Positions 1-5,462 of a DNA stretch of 5,813 nt are shown here, one piece after another (position 1 is the stretch's first letter; each line of letters opens with the position of its first letter). The notes under the pieces are model-generated. The model saw only the letters and a list, made by a program, of their open reading frames with translations. It did no database searches and was not told where the DNA came from. Source of the stretch: Chloroflexota bacterium (GTDB lineage: Bacteria; Chloroflexota; Dehalococcoidia; Lucifugimonadales; Australimonadaceae); the NCBI GenBank assembly GCA_028875085.1, contig JAPPFU010000028.1, forward strand, positions 1 through 5,813, given 5' to 3'. The translations under genes and the position numbers were made by a program.

Positions 1-758
1 GCCCGCTCTCGGCGGCGGTCTGCCGTGCCTACTGGCTGTACGACTTCTGCCAGACGGACCCGGCGCGGATGAAGGTCGCTGCGATGCTGCCGCAGCACGA
101 CCCGAAAGAGGCCGCGCGCGAGGCGCGCCGCGCCGTGAACGAACTGGGCGCCGTCGGCGCCTACATGCGGCCCAACTTCGTCAACGGCGTTGCCTTCCAC
201 AGCGCCGACTATGCCGAACTGTGGGCGACCTTGCAGGAGTTGAATGTACCCGTCGGCTTTCACGAGGGCACAGGCTCGGCGTATAGGCAGGACGGCTCCG
301 AGTTCCCCGGCAACCGCCTGATGCAGCACGCCTGCTCCCACCCCATCGGCATGATGAAGGCGATGGTCAGCATGATCTGCGGCGGCGTGTTCGAATCCTT
401 CCCCCGCCTGCGCGCCGCCTACCTCGAGGCCAACACCGGCTGGGCGCCCTTCTGGCTTGGAAGGATGGATCGAGACTACGCGCTCTACGGCGAATGGGAC
501 GCGCCTTTCCTGATGCGAACGCCTAGCGAGTATTTTGCCCGCAACTGCTACGTCGGTACAGAAGCGGACGAGTCCGAGTTGCGCTACACCGTGGATGCCT
601 TGGGCGCCCGCAACGTCGTCTTCTCTTCCGACTATCCCCATCACGACTCCGAGTTCCCCGAATCCGTCGCCGAATTCGTGGGCCGCGACGACCTGGCCGC
701 CGAGGTCAAGCAGGCCATCCTGTGGGGCAACTGCGCCGCGCTCTACCCCCTCGCCTAA
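1..758 (+). CDS. Amidohydrolase-2 family metal-dependent hydrolase (5' end missing)
   Basis: The reading frame is open from base 3 to the TAA at 756-758, giving 251 visible residues. Upstream codons continue in family-like sequence (AYWLYDFCQTDPAR), so the Met at base 69 is internal and the true start lies before the window. The family is the TIM-barrel amidohydrolases related to ACMSD-type decarboxylases and hydrolases, usually about 330-400 residues, so roughly the first third is missing, including the N-terminal HxH metal motif. Visible hallmarks are VGFHEGTG, whose His (261-263) is a likely metal ligand; AYLEANTGWAPFWLGRMD, with the conserved Glu at 426-428; and FSSDYPHHDSEFP near the C-terminus, whose Asp (630-632) matches the terminal metal or catalytic Asp. 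These support hydrolase or decarboxylase chemistry in the cytoplasm; the substrate cannot be read from the sequence. The stop overlaps the next gene's ATG, suggesting co-transcription. Family assignment is firm, function open. Confidence 0.88.
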   Translation, partial: PLSAAVCRAYWLYDFCQTDPARMKVAAMLPQHDPKEAAREARRAVNELGAVGAYMRPNFVNGVAFHSADYAELWATLQELNVPVGFHEGTGSAYRQDGSEFPGNRLMQHACSHPIGMMKAMVSMICGGVFESFPRLRAAYLEANTGWAPFWLGRMDRDYALYGEWDAPFLMRTPSEYFARNCYVGTEADESELRYTVDALGARNVVFSSDYPHHDSEFPESVAEFVGRDDLAAEVKQAILWGNCAALYPLA

Positions 759-1435
759 TGCAACCCCCGCCCGTCGCCCTCCTCTTCGACCTCGACAACA
801 CGCTGTTCGACCGGGAGGCTGCCTTCCGTGGCGTTGCCGAGGACTTCTACGCCGAGTTTCTGGCGCCAGCCGCGTTGACGAGCCGCGACGAGGCGGTCGC
901 GCTTATGGAGGAGTGGGACGAGGACGGATACTCGAACCGCCGCGAGTTTCGGGAGGCGTTCATAGCCCATTGGCCCGAGGCCGACCTTGACTTTGATGCG
1001 CTGAGCGCCTGGTACCGGCAAGCGATGGACCGGCGCACGCTGCCGGACGCCTCGGTCAATGGCTTCCTCGGCGACGTCAATCGCGCGGGCGTGCCGTGGG
1101 GCATCGTCACCAACGGCGACGGCCACAACCAGCGGAACAAATGCAGGCTGGCGAGGCTGGGCGAGTTGACGCGCTTCATCATCGTCTCCGGAGAGCAGGG
1201 GTACGAGAAGCCGGACTCGCGCATCTTCGCCTACGCACTGGCGGCGATGGGCCTCACGTCGCCCGAAAGCGTGCTATTCGTGGGAGACAACCCGGTGACG
1301 GACATGGAGGGCGCCCGCGCCTTCGGTATGCGGACGGCGTGGGTGTCGCGCGGACGATCGTTCCCGCCGGACCTGCCGTCACCTGACCTCGTCATCGAGC
1401 GCGTAGCAGACCTGCGTCCGGCGCTGGGGCTGTAG
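758..1435 (+). CDS. HAD superfamily (subfamily IA) hydrolase, phosphatase-like
   Basis: A 225-residue protein with all four HAD motifs. Motif I is FDLDNTLFD (nucleophile D11, acid D13, T15), motif II is IVTNGDG (T118), motif III is the Lys in GYEKPDSRIF (K151), and motif IV is VLFVGDNPVTDMEGA (D177 and D182, Mg2+ ligands). An alpha-helical cap lies at about residues 20-100, between motifs I and II, as in subfamily IA (phosphoglycolate phosphatase, YjjG and haloacid dehalogenase relatives). DxDxT in motif I favours a phosphatase over a dehalogenase, but the substrate is not predictable. I chose the ATG at 758, which forms TAATG with the upstream stop and puts motif I at residue 10, normal for the family. 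An in-frame GTG at 722 would add 12 unconserved residues inside the amidohydrolase gene. Translation is probably coupled to that gene, since no separate promoter room exists. Confidence 0.9.
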   Translation: MQPPPVALLFDLDNTLFDREAAFRGVAEDFYAEFLAPAALTSRDEAVALMEEWDEDGYSNRREFREAFIAHWPEADLDFDALSAWYRQAMDRRTLPDASVNGFLGDVNRAGVPWGIVTNGDGHNQRNKCRLARLGELTRFIIVSGEQGYEKPDSRIFAYALAAMGLTSPESVLFVGDNPVTDMEGARAFGMRTAWVSRGRSFPPDLPSPDLVIERVADLRPALGL

Positions 1436-1460
1436 CTCAACGCCCCTCCCTAACTGCGCT

Positions 1461-1499
1461 GCTTGCGGCGCCATCCCTGCCCGCCGTAGCCGCTTGCGG
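1461..1499. repeat. Short direct repeat (GCTTGCGG twice) in the gap before the methyltransferase
   Basis: Within the 161-base gap 1436-1596 the octamer GCTTGCGG occurs at 1461-1468 and again at 1492-1499, 31 bases apart start to start, close to three helical turns. The second copy is followed directly by TAAGAT (1500-1505), which matches four of six bases of a -10 element, but no good -35 stands 16-18 bases before it. This may be an operator or activator site for the downstream gene, or chance in GC-rich DNA. Nothing else recognisable lies in this gap apart from the Shine-Dalgarno. Confidence 0.2.
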
Positions 1500-1583
1500 T
1501 AAGATGCGCGCGTCAGACCGGGGCCATGCGCGGCGCGGCGCAAGCCCGCCGACCCTATCGGAGCCCCGTCAACCCCAACCTCC

Positions 1584-1589
1584 AGGAGG
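1584..1589 (+). promoter_or_regulatory. Shine-Dalgarno AGGAGG deciding the methyltransferase start
   Basis: A full AGGAGG consensus sits seven bases before the ATG at 1597. It rules out the longer in-frame reading from ATG 1504, whose extra 31 residues are low-complexity and carry no family similarity. It also implies independent translation initiation rather than coupling to the HAD gene. Confidence 0.85.
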
Positions 1590-1596
1590 CGCACCT

Positions 1597-2226
1597 ATGA
1601 TTAACCCTGGCGACCGCGTGCAGTGGATCTACGCGGCAGACAACAAGGAGGAACTCCAAGCGCGCTACGACCAGTGGGCGGCGGAGTACGACCGCGACCT
1701 CGACGACGAGTTCGGCTACGTCGCGCCCGCTCGCGCTGCCGACGCCTTCGCCCGCTTCCTCTCAACCGACGCCATAGTGCTGGACGCCGGAGCGGGCACC
1801 GGCCTCGCGGGCGTCGAGCTCGCCAAGCGCGGCTTCGCCGTCATCGATGCCATCGATCTCTCCCAGGGAATGCTGGACGAGGCGGCGGCCAAGGGCGTCT
1901 ACCGCACGCTGCGCCAGGTCGACCTGACCGAGCGCGCGCCCATCGACGACGACACGTACGATGGCTGCCTCTGCGTCGGCACGCTCACCCACGGACACGT
2001 TCCCGCGAGCGCCATCGATGAGTTGGTGCGCGTCGTCAAGCCGGGCGGCCTGTTCGTCTACACGCTCCGCCGCGACATCATCGAGTCGCACGGGTTCGGC
2101 GCCAAGCACGCCGAGTTGGAAGCGGCGGGCAAGGTGCGCCTGCTCGAGCGCGGCGACCCCTTCCAAGGCCTGCCCAAGGGCGAGCCCGACCTGGTCTACA
2201 ACATCTGGGCGTTCCGCGTCCTGTAG
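1597..2226 (+). CDS. Class I SAM-dependent methyltransferase, METTL27 (WBSCR27)-like
   Basis: A 209-residue soluble Rossmann-fold methyltransferase. The N-terminus carries the YDQWAAEYDRDL...GYVAP block (about residues 24-44) typical of the WBSCR27/METTL27-like group. Motif I is VLDAGAGTGLAG (61-72), the SAM-binding glycine loop. The ribose-contacting acidic residue after strand 2 is D87 in DAIDLSQGML, followed by the QVDLTE segment (107-112) and the motif IV region YDGCLCVGTLTHGHV (121-135). VVKPGGLFVYTLR (146-158) is the usual post-motif strand. Length is normal for a stand-alone enzyme. The substrate is unknown; small-molecule or protein methylation are both possible. It begins after a 161-base gap with its own strong Shine-Dalgarno, so it may be a separate transcription unit from the two genes before it. 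It ends 17 bases from the convergent PPOX gene stop, with no hairpin terminator visible between them. Confidence 0.9.
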   Translation: MINPGDRVQWIYAADNKEELQARYDQWAAEYDRDLDDEFGYVAPARAADAFARFLSTDAIVLDAGAGTGLAGVELAKRGFAVIDAIDLSQGMLDEAAAKGVYRTLRQVDLTERAPIDDDTYDGCLCVGTLTHGHVPASAIDELVRVVKPGGLFVYTLRRDIIESHGFGAKHAELEAAGKVRLLERGDPFQGLPKGEPDLVYNIWAFRVL

Positions 2227-2243
2227 AGACGCCGCGCCGCGCC

Positions 2244-2642
2244 CTAACCTAGGCCGCGCTCCATCACGCGGATAGGCTCGATGCGCACGGTGACGCGCGT
2301 CTCGCCCACGCTGCGGCCCTGGTATTGCGGATTGCCCGTGTACTTGAGCGAGAGTTGATCGATCAGTTCGTCGTCCGGCTCGATGGACTTCACCACGCCG
2401 CGCACCCACAGGCAGCGGTAGGCGTTGTCGAGGCCCATCACCGAGAGGGCGACGCGCCCGTCGCGCTCCATGTTGGCGGTCTTGATGCGCCCCGTTGCCG
2501 TGTTGATGAGGATGTCCGTCCCGTCCGTGTCCACCCACAGCGGCGTTACCTGCGGCGAACCGTCCTTCATCAGCGTTGCGATGTGCGCGAAGACCTTCTC
2601 GTGCAGGAAGTCTTGGGCGGCTTGCGAAAGCGGGACAGGCAT
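2244..2642 (-). CDS. PPOX-class, probably F420-dependent, split-barrel protein
   Basis: A 132-residue protein of the pyridoxamine 5'-phosphate oxidase-like split-barrel superfamily, closest by eye to the small F420-dependent PPOX group (TIGR03618 style). Characteristic segments are FAHIATLMKDGSPQVTPLWV (18-37), ILINTATGRIKTANMERDGRVAL (44-66) with the cofactor-phosphate contact region around K54, and YRCLWVRGVVKSIEP (75-89). The YTGNPQYQGR and ETRVTVRIEP pieces (101-123) complete the barrel. Such proteins bind F420 or FMN as dimers and reduce small molecules, or in some cases store cofactor; the substrate is unknown. A GAGGAG Shine-Dalgarno lies six bases before the ATG. It is the last gene of a minus-strand run, 35 bases after chrA. 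An FMN- or heme-binding relative cannot be excluded without a search. Confidence 0.85.
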   Translation of the reverse strand: MPVPLSQAAQDFLHEKVFAHIATLMKDGSPQVTPLWVDTDGTDILINTATGRIKTANMERDGRVALSVMGLDNAYRCLWVRGVVKSIEPDDELIDQLSLKYTGNPQYQGRSVGETRVTVRIEPIRVMERGLG

Positions 2643-2648
2643 AGGGCG

Positions 2649-2654
2649 CTCCTC
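2649..2654 (-). promoter_or_regulatory. Shine-Dalgarno GAGGAG for the PPOX gene
   Basis: On the minus strand GAGGAG precedes the ATG at 2642 with a six-base spacer, fixing that start. The 35-base gap after chrA shows no clear promoter, so the gene is probably expressed from the upstream operon. Confidence 0.75.
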
Positions 2655-2677
2655 GGCGATGACGTAGTGCCCTTACC

Positions 2678-3919
2678 TTACCCCACCGCCGCCAGCGCCG
2701 CGCCCGCCCCGGCCGCGAGCGGAACTACCGCCCACGGCGGAACGCGCCAGAAGGCCAGCAGCCCGAATGCGCCTACGACCAGCGCGAAGTCGCCCGGCGC
2801 CTTCACCGCGCTCGTCCACACAGGGTCGTAGAGCGCCGCAAGTAGCAGGCCGACGACCGCCGCGTTCACACCGCGCAGCGCCGCCCTCGCCCCCGCCCGC
2901 TCGCGCAGCGCGTCCCAGAAGGGCAGCACGCCCGCGACCAGCAGGAATGAAGGCAGGAAGATGGCGGCGAGGGCGAAGAGGCCGCCCGTCCACGCACTAC
3001 CGAACGTCTCCATCGTCGCGCCCAGATACGCGACGAAGGTGAACAACGGGCCGGGAACGGCCTGCGCCGCGCCGTAGCCCGCGATGAATTCGTCCACGCC
3101 GACCCATCCCGGCGGCGCAACCTCCGCTTCCAGCAGCGGCAACACCACATGGCCGCCCCCGAACACCAACGCTCCCGACCGGTAGAAGGCGTCGAACACG
3201 CGCAGCGGCTCGCTGTCCACGGCGCGCATGACCAGGGGCAAGCCCGCCAGCAGCGCCGCGAACAGCAACAGCGCCAGCACGCCCACCGCCCTCGGGACGC
3301 CGCCCGCAGACCCGGAGGGAGCGTCGGCCGAGGTGGAGCGTTCCGCCGCATGCTTACGAAGCAGTGCCAACCCAGCGAGCGCTCCCGCGGCGATGACCGC
3401 GACCTGCGCGCCCGCACCGCTCACGAACAGCAGGAACACCGCCGCGCTGATGGCGATGCTGCGCCGCGCGAGATCGGGCGCTAGGTCGCGCGCCATGCCC
3501 CACAGCGCTAGCGCCACTACTGCCACGGCGACGCTCTTCAGCCCGCGCAGCCAACCCGCCTCCGCCAGGTCGCCTGCCGTGCCGATGCCGATTGCGAACA
3601 GGATGAGGGCGATGGCCGACGGCGCGGTGAAGCCGAGCCACGCCGCAAAGCCGCCCAGCAGCCCGGCGCGCCGGATGCCGACGGCGATTCCCACCTGGCT
3701 GCTTGCCGGGCCGGGCAGCAACTGGCCCAAGGCCACCAGGTCGGCGTAGGCGGCCTCGTCCAGCCAGCGCCGCCGCGCCACGTACTCCTCGCGGAAGTAG
3801 CCCAGGTGCGCCGTCGGTCCACCGAACGACGTGAGGCCCAGCCGCCCGGCCGCGATGAACACCTCCCACGCCCGGCTCGCTGGACGGCGCGGGGGCGCAG
3901 ACGCGGGGACGGCGTCCAC
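2678..3919 (-). CDS. chrA: ChrA-type chromate transporter, two CHR domains (CHR family)
   Basis: A 413-residue inner-membrane protein with two homologous halves, the long-chain CHR architecture; characterised members export chromate driven by the membrane potential. The first CHR domain begins at about residue 18: RLGLTSFGGPTAHLGYFREEYV (26-47) and LGQLLPGPASSQVGIAVG (64-81). The second half repeats them degenerately: GALVFGGGHVVLPLLEAEV (249-267) and YGAAQAVPGPLFTFVAYLG (282-300). About ten to twelve hydrophobic segments are evident, e.g. 86-113, 125-142, 154-186, 211-230, 311-335, 352-364, 377-393 and 396-412. The hydrophilic stretch 188-210 links the halves. The start is GTG at 3917-3919: the same frame has a stop (the GNAT TAG) only two codons upstream, so no earlier start is possible. 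No strong Shine-Dalgarno is seen, consistent with coupling to the GNAT gene. Many annotated ChrA proteins are untested, and sulfate or another oxyanion is possible. Confidence 0.93.
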   Translation of the reverse strand: MDAVPASAPPRRPASRAWEVFIAAGRLGLTSFGGPTAHLGYFREEYVARRRWLDEAAYADLVALGQLLPGPASSQVGIAVGIRRAGLLGGFAAWLGFTAPSAIALILFAIGIGTAGDLAEAGWLRGLKSVAVAVVALALWGMARDLAPDLARRSIAISAAVFLLFVSGAGAQVAVIAAGALAGLALLRKHAAERSTSADAPSGSAGGVPRAVGVLALLLFAALLAGLPLVMRAVDSEPLRVFDAFYRSGALVFGGGHVVLPLLEAEVAPPGWVGVDEFIAGYGAAQAVPGPLFTFVAYLGATMETFGSAWTGGLFALAAIFLPSFLLVAGVLPFWDALRERAGARAALRGVNAAVVGLLLAALYDPVWTSAVKAPGDFALVVGAFGLLAFWRVPPWAVVPLAAGAGAALAAVG

Positions 3920-3925
3920 GCGCGC

Positions 3926-4366
3926 CTACAGCGCCTTGGTCATCGTAACGTGCTCGATGCCCGCCTCGGAGAAGGGCGCGCCGATAGCCGCGTACCCCTC
4001 CTTGGCGTAGAGCTCCGCGACGTAGGCTTGCGCGTGCAGTTCCACGCCGCGCCAGCCGCGCCGCCGCGCTTCCGCCTCCAGCGCGCGCAGCACCGCCGTC
4101 GCCAAGCCTTTGCGCCGATGCTCCGCCAGGACGGCCATGCGCCCGACGCGCCCCACTGTCCTATCGCCGCCAGCCTGGGGCAGCATGCGCCCCGCCGCGA
4201 CAACGCGCCCGCTGCCGTAGGCGATCGCGTGAATGGCCTCGCCGTCTTGGCCGTCGCGCTCTAACGCCTCGTCCACGCCTTGGCCCTCGATGAAGACCAC
4301 GCGGCGCACCTCTAGCGCGGCCTCGATCTCTTCTGGGGAGGCGGCGATGCGCGCGGCGGCGTCCAC
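3926..4366 (-). CDS. GNAT family N-acetyltransferase
   Basis: A 146-residue acetyl-CoA-dependent acetyltransferase starting at GTG 4364-4366. The N-terminal EEIEAALEVRRVVFIEGQGV (12-31) is the usual opening of the ElaA/YjcF-like GNAT group, so the family begins about where this start places it. Motif A is GRMAVLAEHRRKGLATAVLRALEAEA (75-100), with the pyrophosphate loop RRKGLA (84-89). Motif B follows: GVELHAQAYVAELYAKEGY (107-125), then GAPFSEAGIEHVTMTK near the end. The substrate is unknown; these small enzymes acetylate amines on metabolites or proteins. A longer in-frame reading to 4456 would add 30 non-family residues overlapping the divergent hydrolase gene. A perfect TATAAT lies six bases before the GTG, so the mRNA may be leaderless. 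It is the first gene of the run GNAT-chrA-PPOX, with six bases before chrA. Confidence 0.88.
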   Translation of the reverse strand: MDAAARIAASPEEIEAALEVRRVVFIEGQGVDEALERDGQDGEAIHAIAYGSGRVVAAGRMLPQAGGDRTVGRVGRMAVLAEHRRKGLATAVLRALEAEARRRGWRGVELHAQAYVAELYAKEGYAAIGAPFSEAGIEHVTMTKAL

Positions 4367-4372
4367 GCGCCG

Positions 4373-4378
4373 ATTATA
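4373..4378 (-). promoter_or_regulatory. Perfect -10 hexamer TATAAT of a leaderless-type promoter for the GNAT-chrA-PPOX unit
   Basis: On the minus strand TATAAT is followed by six bases and then the GTG of the acetyltransferase. Transcription normally starts about six to eight bases after the -10, so the RNA would begin at or next to the start codon. No Shine-Dalgarno lies between them, and no TTGACA-like -35 is visible (the -35 window is GC only). An AT hexamer matching consensus exactly in such GC-rich DNA, at this exact spacing, is unlikely to be chance, but the start site is inferred. Confidence 0.6.
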
Positions 4379-4386
4379 GGGCGGCG

Positions 4387-4415
4387 TTGCCTCGCGCGCC
4401 CGCCCGTGATAGAAC
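4387..4415 (+). promoter_or_regulatory. Candidate sigma-70-type promoter for the alpha/beta hydrolase gene
   Basis: TTGCCT (4387-4392) and TAGAAC (4410-4415) each match four of six consensus bases and are separated by exactly 17 bases. Initiation near 4422 would give a leader of about 24 bases containing the GAGGAG ribosome site. It lies back to back with the minus-strand promoter, whose -10 begins nine bases away. The match is moderate and found by eye. Confidence 0.4.
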
Positions 4416-4432
4416 GCGCCCAACTGCACGAT

Positions 4433-4438
4433 GAGGAG
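4433..4438 (+). promoter_or_regulatory. Shine-Dalgarno GAGGAG selecting ATG 4446
   Basis: GAGGAG sits seven bases before ATG 4446. The alternative in-frame ATG at 4431 overlaps this site and would add only five residues (MRSWA) without a ribosome site of its own, so 4446 is preferred. Confidence 0.8.
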
Positions 4439-4445
4439 TTGGGCG

Positions 4446-5375
4446 ATGGCGACCAAAGTGTCGGTGTTGGAGAAGCCGCTGACAGAGTGGCAGTCGGTGT
4501 GGGTGGAGTTGATGGGGGCGGAGGTGAAGGTCTACCAGGGCAACCAGTGGTACTTGCGTGGCATCGAGATGGGCGACCCGTCCAACGAGCCGCTCATCCT
4601 GCTGCACGGCATCGGCGGCCACGGCGAGACCTACGCCCGCAACATCCCCAACCTCGCCAAGCACTTCCACGTCTTCTCGATGGACCTGCTCTACCACGGC
4701 TACTCGCAGAAGGAGCCGTTCGACGGCGACCACGTCATCGACGCCTACGTGGACTCGCTGGTCGACTTCATCGACACGCAGGGACTGAAGCGCCCGCACA
4801 TCGAGGGCGAATCGCTCGGCTCCATCGTCTGCTTCCACCTTGGCCTGAAGTACCCCGGCAAGGCGGGCAAGCTCATCCTCAACACGGGCGCGCCGGTGGT
4901 CTGGAAGGACCGCCCCGGCTTCCGCGAGAACCCCGACGGCTTCCAGGCGCTCGCCACCGCCTCCCTCAACGCCGTCAACAACCCCACGCCGGAGACCATC
5001 CGCAAACGCCTCGAGTGGCTGATGGCCAAGCCCGACCGCGTAACGGACGAACTGGTGGACATCCGCCTCAAGCTCTACCAGGACCCGGCTGTGCGCGCCT
5101 CGATGAACAACGTCTACCGCAACGCCTTCGTGGAACTCAAGCAGTTCGAGAACTACTGGGTGCAAGAGGAGGACTGCGCCAACTTCAAGGAGGACGCGCT
5201 CGTCTTCTGGACGGAGTTCAACCCCGGCGAAGGCCCCGACGTCGGTGAGAAGTTCCACTCGCTCATCCCGGGCTCCAAGTACTACTGCATGGACGACGCG
5301 GCCCATTGGCCGCAGTGGGAGCACCCCGAGGAGCACGACCAGGTGCTCATCGACTACATCGGCGGCAGGCTGTAG
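4446..5375 (+). CDS. Alpha/beta-fold hydrolase, meta-cleavage-product hydrolase-like
   Basis: A 309-residue cytoplasmic alpha/beta hydrolase with no signal peptide. The oxyanion-hole motif is LILLHGIGGHGE (50-61), followed by the strand-4 segment FSMDLLYHGYSQ (77-88). The nucleophile elbow is IEGESLGSIV (119-128), with Ser123 in GxSxG form. The C-terminal His is H287 in MDDAAHWPQWEHPEEHD, a pattern typical of meta-cleavage compound hydrolases and relatives (MhpC/BphD-like). A helical cap occupies about residues 150-245. At the position of the usual catalytic Asp after strand 7 (GxxD in relatives) this protein reads LVFWTEFNPGEGPDVG (252-267), with N259 where Asp is expected; E262 or D265 might substitute. 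It stands alone: divergent from the GNAT gene and convergent with the PfkB gene, with no aromatic-degradation genes nearby. Esterase, C-C hydrolase or other activity cannot be told apart by sequence. Confidence 0.9.
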   Translation: MATKVSVLEKPLTEWQSVWVELMGAEVKVYQGNQWYLRGIEMGDPSNEPLILLHGIGGHGETYARNIPNLAKHFHVFSMDLLYHGYSQKEPFDGDHVIDAYVDSLVDFIDTQGLKRPHIEGESLGSIVCFHLGLKYPGKAGKLILNTGAPVVWKDRPGFRENPDGFQALATASLNAVNNPTPETIRKRLEWLMAKPDRVTDELVDIRLKLYQDPAVRASMNNVYRNAFVELKQFENYWVQEEDCANFKEDALVFWTEFNPGEGPDVGEKFHSLIPGSKYYCMDDAAHWPQWEHPEEHDQVLIDYIGGRL

Positions 5376-5402
5376 GCGCGCCGCGTAGCTGAGGCTCCTA
5401 TC

Positions 5403-5431
5403 GTAGGGACAGGTTTGAAACCTGTCCCTAC
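5403..5431. repeat. Perfect 29-base palindromic element between convergent genes
   Basis: GTAGGGACAGGTTT (5403-5416), one central G (5417), then its exact reverse complement AAACCTGTCCCTAC (5418-5431). The RNA from either strand would fold into a near-perfect hairpin. It lies in the 87-base gap between two convergent stop codons. No run of T follows on either strand, so it is not a classical intrinsic terminator, though it could still act as a bidirectional terminator or 3'-end RNA stabiliser. Its composition is less GC-rich than its surroundings, suggesting a dispersed REP/MITE-like intergenic repeat. Copy number cannot be judged from one window. Confidence 0.85.
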
Positions 5432-5462
5432 CACGCAACGCGCGCGACGAGCGGCGCAGCGC

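Noticed and set aside
1504..1596. A 31-residue N-terminal extension of the methyltransferase from ATG 1504.
   Set aside because: There is no ribosome site for it, the residues are Pro/Arg/Ala-rich, and AGGAGG points to ATG 1597.
2227..2243. Terminator between the convergent methyltransferase and PPOX genes.
   Set aside because: Only 17 bases separate the stops, and no stable stem or T tract is visible.
1762..2538. A 258-codon minus-strand open frame spanning the methyltransferase and PPOX genes.
   Set aside because: It crosses two well-supported genes of opposite orientation and has no family-like segments; it is a GC-bias shadow.
2325..2831. A 168-codon plus-strand open frame over the PPOX gene and the end of chrA.
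   Set aside because: It is antisense to two recognised families, crosses their junction, and is rich in Arg/Ala/His without motifs.
4367..4456. A 30-residue N-terminal extension of the GNAT protein.
   Set aside because: It runs into the divergent hydrolase start, contains the TATAAT element, and is not family-like. Family similarity starts right after GTG 4366.
4374..5438. A 354-codon minus-strand open frame covering the whole alpha/beta hydrolase gene.
   Set aside because: Its predicted protein is Val/Leu/Asp/Glu/Arg-rich low-complexity sequence, as expected from reading complementary GC-rich third positions. It has no recognisable motif, and its first codons lie in the palindrome. The opposite strand encodes a clear enzyme.
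5376..5462. Classical Rho-independent terminator between the convergent genes.
   Set aside because: The hairpin is strong, but no T run follows on either strand, so it is recorded as a palindromic repeat with possible terminator function.
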